The notes under the pieces: model-generated | What the model saw: the letters and a program-made list of their open reading frames with translations, nothing else | Databases searched by the model: none | Told to the model about the DNA's origin: nothing | Assembly (NCBI GenBank): GCA_012729455.1 | Contig: JAAYDC010000016.1 | Coordinates: forward strand, 92,847-156,846 | Length of the DNA stretch: 64,000 nt | From: Chloroflexota bacterium | GTDB taxonomy: Bacteria; Chloroflexota; Anaerolineae; UBA1429 | Direction: 5' to 3' | Shown: positions 8,365 to 16,665 of the stretch, piece after piece | Layout of the letters: every line of letters starts with the position of its first letter | Position numbering within the stretch: position 1 is the stretch's first letter | Position numbers and translations under genes: made by a program

Positions 8365-9122
8365 TATGGGCGCACCGGCACGCCGCGCTCAGCCAGGTAT
8401 GCCTTAACCTCGGCGACGGTGACTGTATGAAAGTGAAACAGCGAGGCCGCCAGCACCGCACTGGCATGCCCGGTGACGATTCCCTGGTACATATCTTCAA
8501 GCGAGCCGGCGCCCCCCGAAGCGATCACCGGGATCGAGACCGCATCTGCGACCGCTCTGGTCACTTCCAGGTCGTAGCCATCCTTGGTGCCGTCACGATC
8601 CATGCTGGTGAGCAGGATTTCGCCAGCCCCGCGCGTTTCGACCTCGTGCGCCCAGGCAACGGCGTCCAACCCGGTGGGCACACGTCCGCCGTTGATCAGC
8701 ACCTCCCAGCCGTCGTTCTGCCGCACGGCTACATCGATCGCCACCACTAGGCATTGCGAACCCAAGTGCTGCGAGGCTTGGTTGATCAGATCGGGGTTGC
8801 GCACCGCGATCGAGTTGATCGAGACCTTGTCGGCCCCCGCCAGCAATAACGCCTGCATATCCTCGAGCGTGCGCAAGCCGCCCCCCACGGTAAAGGGGAT
8901 GTTGATCAAATCTGCCACACGGCGTACCATGTCGATGGTAATGTCGCGACCCTCGTTGGTGGCGGTAATATCCAGAAACACAAGCTCATCGGCGCGCTCA
9001 CGGCTATAGATGGCCGCCTGTTCGACGGGATCGCCTGCATCGCACAGGTTCACAAACTGCACGCCTTTAACGACGCGCCCGTTCATCACATCCAGACAAG
9101 GGATTACCCGTTTTGCCAGCAT
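8364..9122 (-). CDS. hisF: Imidazole glycerol phosphate synthase, cyclase subunit
   Basis: Uses ammonia from HisH to convert PRFAR to imidazole glycerol phosphate and AICAR. TIM barrel of 252 residues. The barrel begins [12 protein letters not shown] with the catalytic aspartate near residue 11. [19 protein letters not shown], the phosphate loop [13 protein letters not shown] and DRDGTKDGY are also visible. The start is the ATG at 9122 because every HisF begins at this strand. A frame extension upstream to 9191 lies within hisA. AGGAG precedes it. One base separates it from the hisA stop. Confidence 0.97.
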   Translation of the reverse strand: MLAKRVIPCLDVMNGRVVKGVQFVNLCDAGDPVEQAAIYSRERADELVFLDITATNEGRDITIDMVRRVADLINIPFTVGGGLRTLEDMQALLLAGADKVSINSIAVRNPDLINQASQHLGSQCLVVAIDVAVRQNDGWEVLINGGRVPTGLDAVAWAHEVETRGAGEILLTSMDRDGTKDGYDLEVTRAVADAVSIPVIASGGAGSLEDMYQGIVTGHASAVLAASLFHFHTVTVAEVKAYLAERGVPVRP

Positions 9123-9123
9123 G

Positions 9124-9858
9124 CTAGTCTCCTCGTGCAATCTGCAGGGCCTGCGACAGATCGACCGTGCCGCGATAGAGCGCCATCCCAATAATCACGC
9201 CTTCAACCCCGCGCCCCGTGACGGCAACCAGATTGCGGATATCCTCGAGCCCTCCTACTCCGCCCGAAGCAATCACCCCCAAGCCGGCAGCCTCGGCCAG
9301 CTCAGCCATGGCGTCGGCGTCCACGCCGGTCTGCATGCCGTCGCGGGCGATATCGGTATAGATGACCCTGGTCACGCCTTTGCGCGCGTAGCGCTGCGCC
9401 AGTTCGACAGCACGCACAGCAGTGGTGTGGGTCCAGCCCTGAGTAGCGACAAAGCCGCCGCGTGCGTCAATGCCCAGCGCGACACGTTCGGCACCCCAGC
9501 GTGCCAGCAGGTCTTTCACCAGCTCGGGATGATCGATCGCGGCAGTGCCCAATACCACCCTGGTGACGCCCATTTCAAACACCTGTTCAACCTGTTCAAC
9601 GCTGCGCAAGCCGCCGCCGAACTGTATCGGCACGTTTACTGCGTTTATTATGCGCTGCAGGGCCGCCAGGTTGGCGCTGCCGGAAAGGGAGAAAGCGCCG
9701 TCCAAGTTGACGACATGCAGCCACTCGGCTCCCAGGCCCACCCAGTGACGCGCCATCTCTTCGGGAGCATACGAAAAGACGGTTTGCGCCTCCAGCTCGC
9801 CTCGCATCAAGCGCACGCAGTTGCCCGCGCGCAGATCAATAGCCGGATAAAGAATCAT
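9124..9858 (-). CDS. hisA: ProFAR isomerase (phosphoribosylformimino-AICAR ribotide isomerase)
   Basis: Fourth step of histidine synthesis, an Amadori rearrangement. Half-barrel repeat TIM protein of 244 residues. It begins [16 protein letters not shown] with the catalytic Asp, has VQFGGGLRS at the first phosphate site, [13 protein letters not shown] with the second catalytic Asp, and [12 protein letters not shown] at the second phosphate site. The ATG at 9858 overlaps the hisH stop in an ATGA. A GTG at 9864 is an alternative two codons upstream. Confidence 0.97.
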   Translation of the reverse strand: MILYPAIDLRAGNCVRLMRGELEAQTVFSYAPEEMARHWVGLGAEWLHVVNLDGAFSLSGSANLAALQRIINAVNVPIQFGGGLRSVEQVEQVFEMGVTRVVLGTAAIDHPELVKDLLARWGAERVALGIDARGGFVATQGWTHTTAVRAVELAQRYARKGVTRVIYTDIARDGMQTGVDADAMAELAEAAGLGVIASGGVGGLEDIRNLVAVTGRGVEGVIIGMALYRGTVDLSQALQIARGD

Positions 9859-10460
9859 GCGCACATCCTGACAAAATTCCGCAGCACAGCCTCTCCAGTA
9901 TCCTGGCTCTTTTCGGGATGAAACTGGATGCCCAGCATGGTGCCGCGCGCTACTGCGCTGACATACGTGCAGCCATATTCGGTGGTTCCAATGACATCTC
10001 CTGACAAAGCCGGCTGAGCGTAGTAGGAATGCACAAAGTAAAAATAGCTATCCTCAGCCAGGTTATCCCACAGGGGGTGAGAGCATTCCTGATGCACCTG
10101 GTTCCAACCGATCTGTGGCACCGTCAGCCCGTCGCCAAAGCGCACGATCCTGCCGGGCAGCAGGCCCAACCCGAGGATGCCAGGCTGCTCGTCGCTTGCC
10201 TCAAAGAGCAGCTGCAACCCCAGACAGATCCCCAGATAGGGGATGCCAGCTTGCAGGGCCTCAACCAGCGGCTCAATCAGCCCGAGGGCCTGCAGGTCGG
10301 CCATGGCATCGCCAAAGGCGCCCTGCCCGGGCAGCACCAGCGCCGAGGCGCGTCGAATATCCGCTGGCACGTTGGATACTTTCACTTGGCAGTCCAGGCG
10401 TACAAGCGCCATATAGATGCTGCGCAGGTTGCCCATGCCATAGTCGATCAGGATGATCAC
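9855..10460 (-). CDS. hisH: Imidazole glycerol phosphate synthase, glutaminase subunit
   Basis: Glutamine amidotransferase partner of HisF that delivers ammonia through the cyclase barrel. 201 residues, class I amidotransferase fold. The nucleophile C79 lies in LGICLGLQLLF, and the catalytic His and Glu in IQFHPEKSQ near residue 185. The oxyanion strand is LVLPGQGAFGD. It begins with a GTG codon at 10460 that overlaps the hisB stop (GTGA), and it ends inside the hisA start. Confidence 0.96.
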   Translation of the reverse strand: MIILIDYGMGNLRSIYMALVRLDCQVKVSNVPADIRRASALVLPGQGAFGDAMADLQALGLIEPLVEALQAGIPYLGICLGLQLLFEASDEQPGILGLGLLPGRIVRFGDGLTVPQIGWNQVHQECSHPLWDNLAEDSYFYFVHSYYAQPALSGDVIGTTEYGCTYVSAVARGTMLGIQFHPEKSQDTGEAVLRNFVRMCA

Positions 10461-11053
10461 GCCAGCATGCCCTTGGTAGAAGGCACACCTGCCTGACGCG
10501 GGTCGAGCTCGACCGCCGCCTCGAGCGCACGGCCAAGCGCTTTAAAGGCCGCTTCGATCACGTGGTGGCTGTTACGGCCGTGCATGAGCTTGATGTGCAG
10601 CGTCAGCCCGGCGTTTGCCGCCAAAGCCTGCATGAATTCGCGCACCAGACAGGTCTCAAAGTCGCTGACGCGCTCGCTGAGTAACTCGACATCGTAAACC
10701 AGCATGCCGCGCCCCGAAAAGTCCAGCGCCACCAGCACGAGGGCCTCGTCCATGGGGATGAACTGGCTGCCGTAGCGCGTCATGCCGGCCTTGTCGCCGA
10801 CAGCCTCTTTAAGTGCCAGCCCCAGGCTGATGCCCAGGTCTTCGATGGTGTGGTGATCGTCAATTTCGGTATCGCCCTGGCAATCTACCGACAGGTCGAT
10901 ATGGCTGTGCACCGCCAGATGCTGGAGCATGTGGTCCATAAAAGGCACGCTGCTCGAGCCCTGCCAGACGCCGCGGCCATCCAGGTCCAGCTCCAAGTGA
11001 ATCTGTGTCTCACGGGTCTTGCGGTCAACTGTACCGATGCGCGGAGCGTTCAT
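10457..11053 (-). CDS. hisB: Imidazoleglycerol-phosphate dehydratase
   Basis: Sixth step: dehydrates imidazole glycerol phosphate to imidazole acetol phosphate. 198 residues, the monofunctional dehydratase with no N-terminal phosphatase domain. The manganese-binding repeats are visible as FMDHMLQHLAVHS with DDHHTIEDLGI, and HIKLMHGRNSHHVIEAAFKA near the C-terminus. ATG 11053 with CAGGAGG upstream overlaps the hisC stop by 4 bp. Because the phosphatase domain is missing, histidinol phosphate must be dephosphorylated by another enzyme, possibly the HAD protein at 7033-7731. Confidence 0.96.
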   Translation of the reverse strand: MNAPRIGTVDRKTRETQIHLELDLDGRGVWQGSSSVPFMDHMLQHLAVHSHIDLSVDCQGDTEIDDHHTIEDLGISLGLALKEAVGDKAGMTRYGSQFIPMDEALVLVALDFSGRGMLVYDVELLSERVSDFETCLVREFMQALAANAGLTLHIKLMHGRNSHHVIEAAFKALGRALEAAVELDPRQAGVPSTKGMLA

Positions 11054-12174
11054 CGCACCTCCTGATTTGCCAACTCTCTCAGAGTCACCCACACCGCGTC
11101 GTTCTGGCTCGGTGTGCCGATGGTAATACGCACGCAGTCATCCAACGCGCTGTCCGGATAATAGCGCAGGATGATCCCGCGCGCTTCCATGGCCTTGCGC
11201 AAGGTAGGCATCGGGATGCCCACCACCTTGCAAAACAGATAGTTAGCCTGGCTGGGATACAGCCGCAGAAACGGCAGTGTCTCAAGGCGTTCGCGTGCCT
11301 TTTCGCGCTCGGCGATAATACGCTGCACGGTCGCCATAGCGCCCGGCAGGTCCTCCAGGGTCGCCAGTGCCGCGGCTTGCGCCAGACCATTTACATTATA
11401 GGGCGATTTGATGCGTTCGAGTGCCGACATCAGGTCGGGCGGGAAAACGCCATAGCCGACCCGCAACCCTGCCAGACCCGCCCATTTACTGAACGTGCGC
11501 AGCACGATCAGGTTATCGTAGCTCTTGGTCAGCGCGACGGCTGAGCGCTCGCTGAACTCGACATAGGCCTCATCCAGCACCACCAGGAGCGGCAGCTCAA
11601 GCAGCCTCGTCAGGGTGCTTTTGGGCAGCAGCTGACCATCAGGATTGTTGGGGCTGGCCACAAAGCACAACCTGGGTTGGCCGTCGCTGCAGAGGCGTTC
11701 GATCGCCGCCATATCCAGCTGGAAGGCTGAGTCGCGCGGAATCTCGACCAGCTGCATATCGTTGACGGCAGTATAGTGCTTGTACATACCAAAGGTAGGC
11801 GGAAAGCTGAGCACCTCGCGGATACCGCCCACACCGGCCTCGGGCCGGAAAAGGGTCACGATCTGGTCGATCAGCTCGTCCGAGCCGTTCCCCACCATCA
11901 CGCGCGCGGCGTCCACCCTCAGGTAGCTGCCGATGGCGCTGCGCAGTTGGCGCGAGATCGGGTCGGGATATTCCTGCCAGGCGTTGTAGCCGATGATGGC
12001 CTGTAACGCGCGCCGGGAGGGCCCGAACGGGTTTTCGTTGGCGTCCAGCTTGATCAGCTGGCCCACCAGCATGCCCAGATGCGCCGCTACCACTTCGAGC
12101 GGATCGGGGGCATATTCGGCCATCGACGCAGCGCGTTTGCCGAGATAGCGGCTGAACTGAACGCCCTCAGCCAT
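11050..12174 (-). CDS. hisC: Histidinol-phosphate aminotransferase
   Basis: Converts imidazole acetol phosphate to histidinol phosphate using glutamate and PLP. Fold-type I aminotransferase of 374 residues. Visible are the entry motif KLDANENPFGPS, ASPNNPDGQLL, the cofactor-binding VVLDEAYVEFS, and the Schiff-base lysine in TFSKWAGLAGLRVGYG. I chose the ATG at 12174 because AGGAGG sits 6 bp upstream. The frame extends to 12192 without a better start. It overlaps hisD by 8 bp and hisB by 4 bp. Confidence 0.96.
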   Translation of the reverse strand: MAEGVQFSRYLGKRAASMAEYAPDPLEVVAAHLGMLVGQLIKLDANENPFGPSRRALQAIIGYNAWQEYPDPISRQLRSAIGSYLRVDAARVMVGNGSDELIDQIVTLFRPEAGVGGIREVLSFPPTFGMYKHYTAVNDMQLVEIPRDSAFQLDMAAIERLCSDGQPRLCFVASPNNPDGQLLPKSTLTRLLELPLLVVLDEAYVEFSERSAVALTKSYDNLIVLRTFSKWAGLAGLRVGYGVFPPDLMSALERIKSPYNVNGLAQAAALATLEDLPGAMATVQRIIAEREKARERLETLPFLRLYPSQANYLFCKVVGIPMPTLRKAMEARGIILRYYPDSALDDCVRITIGTPSQNDAVWVTLRELANQEVR

Positions 12175-13531
12175 GTCTGACCTCCTGGTCACATGCTTGC
12201 AATCTCACCCGCACAGCCTGGGCATGCGCCGTTAGACCCTCTTCTTCCGCCAGGGTGATGGCGGTAGCCGAGAGCGCCGGCAGGGCGTCGGGGTTGATAT
12301 TGAACACCGAGGTGATCTTTACAAAATCCCAGATGTTTACCGGAGACGAAAAGCGCGCTGTGCGGTTGGTGGGCATGATGTGGCTGGGGCCGATAGCATA
12401 GTCGCCCAGAGCCTCAGAAGCCCACTCGCCCACGAACACTCCGCCGGCATTGCGCACCTGGCCGAGGCGCTCCCAGGCATCCGCCAGCAGCAGACAAAGG
12501 TGCTCGGGGGCATACTCGTTGGCGAGCTGGATTGCCTCATCCACATCCTCTGCCAGCACGATCGCCCCGTTGGACTCCAGCGACGCGCGGATGGTCTCCG
12601 CACGGCTCAGGCTGGTCAGCTGGCGGCCGATCTCGGCCTGCACGCGCTCAGCCAGCTGACACGATGGGGTAATCAGGATAGCCGAAGCCAGCGGATCATG
12701 CTCGGCCTGCGCCAGCATATCGGCAGCTGCAAAGACGGGGTTGGCGCTTTCATCTGCCACCAGCAGCGTCTCGGTGGGTCCGGGCAGCTGGTCAATATCG
12801 ACACTGCCATATACACGGCGTTTGGCCAGCACCACAAAGATGTTGCCGGGGCCGAGAATTTTATCAACCCGCGGGATCGACGCCGTGCCATAAGCCAGCG
12901 CGCCGATCGCCTGCGCGCCGCCGACGGCGTAGACCTCGTCCACACCGGCAGCGTAGGCAGCCGCCAGGATCGTCTGGCTGAGTTGGCCGCCGCGCGGCGG
13001 TGTGGCGACCACGACGTGCGGCACTCCTGCCACCTTGGCTGGCACTGCCGCCATCAGGAGCGAACTGGGATAAGGCACCCTTCCGTTAGGGGCATAGATG
13101 CCCACGCGCTCGAGCGGCCGCACCATCTGTCCCAGGGTCCCCTCATCGCCCCAGTTGAGCCAGGAACCCGCCTTCTGCAGCTGGTGAAAGGCGGCAATGC
13201 GTTCGGCAGCATGCGTCAGGGCGTCGCGCAGCGGCTGGGGAGTGGATTGCCAGGCACGTTCGATCTCTTCTGCACTGACCCGCAGCGGCTCGACCGCCCC
13301 TCCATCTAGCAGAGTGCTATAGTGTTGAACGGCCGTGTCACCATCATTGCGCACGTCGTTCAGAATGGTGGCGACCACCTGATCGAGCGTCATGGGTTTG
13401 CCAAAGAGCCGCTCGATACTCGATTGCAGCTCAGGCGAGCCCGTAATTTCATCCAGCGGTTTGCGTGCCAGCACGCTCGCACGTGCCGCTTGGGCGCCTC
13501 TTACAATGCGGATCGCCTCACGTGTTGTCAT
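12167..13531 (-). CDS. hisD: Histidinol dehydrogenase
   Basis: Last two steps: oxidises histidinol to histidine with two NAD molecules and a zinc ion. 454 residues. Visible are YAPNGRVPYPSSLLM, GPGNIFVVLAKR, the substrate-binding PGPTETLLVADESAN, AEHDPLASA with zinc ligands, the paired catalytic EYAPEHLCLL, and SHIMPTNRTARFSSPVNI. ATG 13531 has CAGGAG upstream and lies within the last 14 bp of hisG. The gene order hisZ-G-D-C-B is a common arrangement in Gram-positive-type operons. Confidence 0.97.
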   Translation of the reverse strand: MTTREAIRIVRGAQAARASVLARKPLDEITGSPELQSSIERLFGKPMTLDQVVATILNDVRNDGDTAVQHYSTLLDGGAVEPLRVSAEEIERAWQSTPQPLRDALTHAAERIAAFHQLQKAGSWLNWGDEGTLGQMVRPLERVGIYAPNGRVPYPSSLLMAAVPAKVAGVPHVVVATPPRGGQLSQTILAAAYAAGVDEVYAVGGAQAIGALAYGTASIPRVDKILGPGNIFVVLAKRRVYGSVDIDQLPGPTETLLVADESANPVFAAADMLAQAEHDPLASAILITPSCQLAERVQAEIGRQLTSLSRAETIRASLESNGAIVLAEDVDEAIQLANEYAPEHLCLLLADAWERLGQVRNAGGVFVGEWASEALGDYAIGPSHIMPTNRTARFSSPVNIWDFVKITSVFNINPDALPALSATAITLAEEEGLTAHAQAVRVRLQACDQEVRHG

Positions 13532-14189
13532 CGGCCTGTTCTCCTGCGTTGCGCTGTGCAACAGCGCTGCTCAGTTGGTTGACCAACGCCTGGATACGCT
13601 CAAGGTGCAGCTTGTGGCTGGCGCGGTTGACCACCAGCACCGCCTCAGACTCAAGCAGCGTGTCCAGCTCCACCAGGCCGTTATCGCGCAGGGTGATGCC
13701 CGTCTCCACCAGGTCGACCAAAACTTCGGCCAGGCCGACACCGGGGGCCAGCTCGACAGAGCCGCTCAACGGGATGATCTCGGCAGAAATGCCCTGCTGG
13801 TTAAAGTAATCGAGCGTCAGGTTGGGGTATTTGGTTGCCACCCGCAGATGCGGCATCAGGCGGAGGTTGCGCCCCTGCACCTCGGGCGGACCCGCCAGCA
13901 CCAGGCGGCACCTGCCAAAACCGAGGCGTAAGGGTTCCAGCAGGTCGCGCTTGCCCTCGCGCAGCACGTCCAGGCCCACTACGCCCAAATCGGAGGCGCC
14001 ATACTCGACATAGGTCGGCACATCCACCGGCTTGGCCAGGATAAAACGCAGGGTATCGGATTGGTCGTTAAAGATCAACTTGCGCCCCGCTAAAGCCCCC
14101 AGCGGGAACTGGTAGCCCAGCCAGGTGAGCATGTCCATCACCTGGTCTTGCAGACGCCCCTTTGGCAGGGCGATAGTTAACGTGTCCAT
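13518..14189 (-). CDS. hisG: ATP phosphoribosyltransferase catalytic subunit, short form
   Basis: First and committed step of histidine synthesis: joins ATP and PRPP. This is the 223-residue short form, with no C-terminal regulatory domain, which works only with HisZ. Visible are the N-terminal LTIALPKGRLQ, the PRPP-site region with EYGASDLGVVGLDVL and RLVLAGPPE, and the closing helix of the catalytic half with LVNQLSSAVAQR. ATG 14189 follows AAAAGGAGTT. The gene overlaps hisZ by 13 bp, so the two subunits are made together. Histidine feedback would act through HisZ. Confidence 0.96.
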   Translation of the reverse strand: MDTLTIALPKGRLQDQVMDMLTWLGYQFPLGALAGRKLIFNDQSDTLRFILAKPVDVPTYVEYGASDLGVVGLDVLREGKRDLLEPLRLGFGRCRLVLAGPPEVQGRNLRLMPHLRVATKYPNLTLDYFNQQGISAEIIPLSGSVELAPGVGLAEVLVDLVETGITLRDNGLVELDTLLESEAVLVVNRASHKLHLERIQALVNQLSSAVAQRNAGEQADDNT

Positions 14190-15430
14190 ACAGATAACTC
14201 CTTTTCCAGTTCGGCGCGTAATAGATCGCGAGTCGTGTTATCTCGGATAATCCGGTAGCCCTCGCCGGCTGTCAGCAGCAGCATGCTGATGCCGCGGCTG
14301 GCCGCTTGCTCGATCAGGGCGGCCTCATCCAGCTCGAGCACATCGCTCTGGATACACCAACCGCTCTGGCGCAGGCTGCCCAACAGGTCGCCCAGCTCGA
14401 GCGCCGCCGGCGCGCTTACCAGCATATCGGGTGCAGCTGAGACCTCGGGCTTGGTCAACACCAGGGCACGCTCGAGGCTGATGGCAAATCCGACGGCTGG
14501 CAGGTCGTTGCCAAAGTTGGCCAGCAACTGGTCGTAGCGTCCGCCGCCGCATACGGGAAAACCGAGCCCCTTGATATAGCCGCGAAAGGCGATGCCGGTG
14601 TAATAAGCCATGTTGCGGGTCTCGCCCAGATCCAAAATGATGTAGCGCGCATAGCCCCACTGCTCCAGACGGTCATAGACAGCCTCGAGGCGCGCCAGGG
14701 CTTGTTCGGCATCCTCTCCGGTGCTCAGCTGGCGGGCTGCGGCCAGGATCGGCCGCCCACCGCTCAGGCTGGGCAACGTGCGCAGCGCTTGGGCGGTAGC
14801 GCCCTCTACGCCGTATTCGGCCAGAACCTGGTCGAGTTCGAGCGGATTGCGTCGGTCAATGGCCAGCTCCAGGCGGCGCCGCGGAGCGTCGTCCAGCTCA
14901 GACTGCCTGAGCAAGGCAGCCATAAAGCCCACATGCCCGAGGTTGATCTGGAAGTCAGCCAGACCAAGCGTACGCAGCGTCTCGATGGCAAGGGCCAGCA
15001 CTTCGGCATCCGCCTGCACGGTATCGGCGCCCAGCAGCTCAATGCCGGCTTGAGTAAATTCACGTTGGCGGCCGGCCTGCGGCTCTTCGTAGCGAAACAC
15101 TCTGCCGATGTAATAAAAGCGCAGCGGCATGGGTTGGTCATAGAGTTTGCTGGCGGCAATGCGCGCTGTAGGCACCGTCATATCGGGACGCAAAGCCAAC
15201 AGCTGACCCTCGCGGTCGACAAAGCGAAAGACACGGTCCTGCAGGGCTTCGTTCGAGCCCGTCACCAGCATATTGTAAAACTCAAAGGTGGGCGGGATAA
15301 TGCGCCCATATCCCCAACTCAGGAACTGCTCGTGCAGCCGGCGTTCGCATTCGGTAATTTCGGCCGCCCCCTCAAAAAAGAGGTCTGCCACGCCATGCGG
15401 GATCCTTCCCGCCTTGATTGCTGTTCCCAT
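14177..15430 (-). CDS. hisZ: ATP phosphoribosyltransferase regulatory subunit
   Basis: Histidyl-tRNA-synthetase-like protein without synthetase activity that activates short HisG and carries feedback inhibition by histidine. 417 residues with the class II synthetase core: LLALRPDMTVPTARIA, YYIGRVFRYEEPQAGRQREF (motif 2) and a degenerate motif 3 near AVGFAISLERAL. It lacks the full anticodon-binding domain of true HisRS, and its place directly before short hisG fits HisZ. I start it at ATG 15430, 11 bp after AGGAGGC. A frame extension to 15523 runs through the attenuator hairpins and is not coding. Confidence 0.94.
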   Translation of the reverse strand: MGTAIKAGRIPHGVADLFFEGAAEITECERRLHEQFLSWGYGRIIPPTFEFYNMLVTGSNEALQDRVFRFVDREGQLLALRPDMTVPTARIAASKLYDQPMPLRFYYIGRVFRYEEPQAGRQREFTQAGIELLGADTVQADAEVLALAIETLRTLGLADFQINLGHVGFMAALLRQSELDDAPRRRLELAIDRRNPLELDQVLAEYGVEGATAQALRTLPSLSGGRPILAAARQLSTGEDAEQALARLEAVYDRLEQWGYARYIILDLGETRNMAYYTGIAFRGYIKGLGFPVCGGGRYDQLLANFGNDLPAVGFAISLERALVLTKPEVSAAPDMLVSAPAALELGDLLGSLRQSGWCIQSDVLELDEAALIEQAASRGISMLLLTAGEGYRIIRDNTTRDLLRAELEKELSVWTR

Positions 15431-15451
15431 CTCGTTGTGCCTCCTAGAATG

Positions 15452-15481
15452 AAAAAAGACCAGCTCTCGCGAGCCAGTCTT
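15452..15481 (-). terminator. Attenuator terminator hairpin before hisZ
   Basis: On the minus strand, AAGACTGGCTC (15481-15471), loop GCGA, GAGCTGGTCTT (15466-15456) gives an 11-bp stem with two G-U pairs, followed at once by a run of T (15457-15452). It ends 22 bp before the hisZ start codon, so read-through is needed for expression of the whole operon. Confidence 0.88.
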
Positions 15482-15484
15482 TGC

Positions 15485-15525
15485 GGGTGAGCCCAACTGC
15501 TGCTTTGCAGCCGGATAGCTCACCC
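15485..15525 (-). promoter_or_regulatory. Leader (pause-type) hairpin of the his attenuator
   Basis: Perfect 8-bp arms GGGTGAGC (15525-15518) and GCTCACCC (15492-15485) enclose a smaller GCTGC/GCAGC hairpin. The 5' arm contains the stop codon of the His-rich leader peptide, so a ribosome stalled at the His codons would cover it. The freed 3' arm carries GGCTC, the same bases as the 5' arm of the terminator, and could then compete for the terminator's 3' arm. The exact alternative pairings need a folding calculation. Confidence 0.7.
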
Positions 15526-15618
15526 AGTGTTATGATGATGGAGGAGCGTTCCGGAGCAGGCAACTAAACGAGCAGATCGCTCTGCCCGAACAAGACCCGG
15601 TGTGCCGTTGCGTTTCAT
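15520..15618 (-). CDS. hisL: His operon leader peptide with three consecutive His codons
   Basis: A 32-codon frame beginning MKRNGTPGLVRAERS and ending GTLLHHHNTG, stop TGA at 15522-15520. The three adjacent CAT codons (15540-15532) lie three codons before the end, directly ahead of two hairpins, the second an intrinsic terminator. This is the layout of the hisL leader of enterobacteria, which has seven His codons. When charged tRNA-His is scarce, the ribosome would stall at the CAT run and prevent formation of the terminator. The start ATG lies about where the extended -10 promoter predicts the first transcript base, so the peptide may be translated from a leaderless end. Arg and Leu codons are also frequent, but only His is consecutive. 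Function is inferred from layout. Confidence 0.8.
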   Translation of the reverse strand: MKRNGTPGLVRAERSARLVACSGTLLHHHNTG

Positions 15619-15625
15619 ACCAAAG

Positions 15626-15654
15626 ATCATATCACGCCCGTAATAAACTGTCAA
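15626..15654 (-). promoter_or_regulatory. His operon promoter
   Basis: Minus strand: -35 TTGACA (15654-15649), 17-bp spacer, extended -10 TGATATGAT with the hexamer TATGAT at 15631-15626. Predicted transcription start about 15619-15618, at the leader-peptide ATG. Confidence 0.85.
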
Positions 15655-15655
15655 T

Positions 15656-15684
15656 TTGTATGCCTTGAGGGCAAGCCCTAGAAT
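15656..15684 (+). promoter_or_regulatory. Possible divergent promoter for the amidohydrolase gene
   Basis: TTGTAT (15656-15661), 17-bp spacer and TAGAAT (15679-15684). It would leave an untranslated leader of about 120 bases before the ATG at 15811, in which I see no recognisable riboswitch. The -35 is weak. Confidence 0.35.
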
Positions 15685-15810
15685 GGGAGCGTGTTCTTTG
15701 ATGTAACCTCGGCATTGAAGAAGCGGTGCGCTCCGCCGGCGGCCATCCGAGTGCGGGTCGAGCCTCTGCCTTGATTTGACGTCCGAGAGCCGAAGGTGAC
15801 AATAGGGTCT

Positions 15811-16665
15811 ATGAGAATGATCGACGCCCATTGCCACATCTTTCCCCCGGAACTCATTACCAACCGCAGCACCTATGCCGAACGCGAAATCTGGTTCGGC
15901 GAGCTTTATGCTGACCCGCGCCATCACCTGGCCAGCGCCGAAGAGCTGGTCGCTTCCATGGATGCCGCCCAGATAGAAGCGTCGGTCGCGATCGGTTTTG
16001 CCTTTAACGACCCGGGTCTTTGTGCGCTGTGCAACGACTATGTCCTGGATGCCGCCGCACGCTTCCCGGAGCGGTTGCTGCCCTTTGCAGTAGTCCAGCC
16101 GGCCTCGGGAGAGGTTGCCCTGCGCGAGGCGGAAAGATGCCTGGAGCACGGCGCCTTTGGCATCGGTGAGCTGCAGCCGGATGGCCAGGGCTACTCGCTC
16201 GAAGAGCAGGCCCTGCTTGATCCGCTGATGGCGCTGCTGAAAAGCCGTGAAAAGCCCGTCATGTTCCATGTCAATGAGCAGCTCGGGCATGCTTACCCGG
16301 GTAAAGGCGCCAACGGCGTGGTGGCCGGCTATGCATTGTGCAGCCGCTATCCCGAAAACAAAATTATCCTCTCGCACTGGGGCGGCGGGTTGCTCTTTTA
16401 CGAGCTGATGCCCGAGGTACGCCGTACCCTCCAGAACGTCTATTACGACACCGCTGCCTCCACGCTTTTGTATGACGAGCGCATCTTTAGCGCGGCAATG
16501 AGCTGGATGCCGAACAAGATCCTGTGGGGCTCAGATTACCCGCTGCTGCGGCAAAAGCGCTTTCGCGACTATGTCCTCAACCTGCCCCTCACCGATGATC
16601 AGCAGCAAGCCCTCTGCGGCGGCAACGTCTTCGCCTTGCTGGGGCTGAGCGAGGCAACGCCATGA
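15811..16665 (+). CDS. Metal-dependent amidohydrolase (amidohydrolase 2 / TatD-like TIM barrel)
   Basis: TIM-barrel hydrolase of 284 residues in the amidohydrolase 2 (PF04909-type) family. The metal-binding HxH is in MIDAHCHIFP at the N-terminus. A further histidine is in VMFHVNEQLGH, another in IILSHWGGGL, and the late Asp in LWGSDYPLLRQKRF. Related enzymes hydrolyse or decarboxylate cyclic or aromatic acids, and the substrate here is unknown. The ATG at 15811 has AGGGT upstream. A GTG at 15796 and an ATG at 15817 are alternatives. Its end overlaps the thpR start (ATGA), so the two form a unit. Confidence 0.85.
   Translation: MRMIDAHCHIFPPELITNRSTYAEREIWFGELYADPRHHLASAEELVASMDAAQIEASVAIGFAFNDPGLCALCNDYVLDAAARFPERLLPFAVVQPASGEVALREAERCLEHGAFGIGELQPDGQGYSLEEQALLDPLMALLKSREKPVMFHVNEQLGHAYPGKGANGVVAGYALCSRYPENKIILSHWGGGLLFYELMPEVRRTLQNVYYDTAASTLLYDERIFSAAMSWMPNKILWGSDYPLLRQKRFRDYVLNLPLTDDQQQALCGGNVFALLGLSEATP

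Noticed and set aside
15431..15660. T-box riboswitch in the his leader
   Set aside because: No T-box sequence (TGGnACCGCG type) or stem I could be found. The leader is explained by a His-rich peptide and an attenuator.
15520..16377. Minus-strand frame of 285 codons running from the amidohydrolase gene into the his leader
   Set aside because: Only its last 32 codons, the leader peptide, have support. The rest is antisense to a conserved hydrolase and lies upstream of the promoter.
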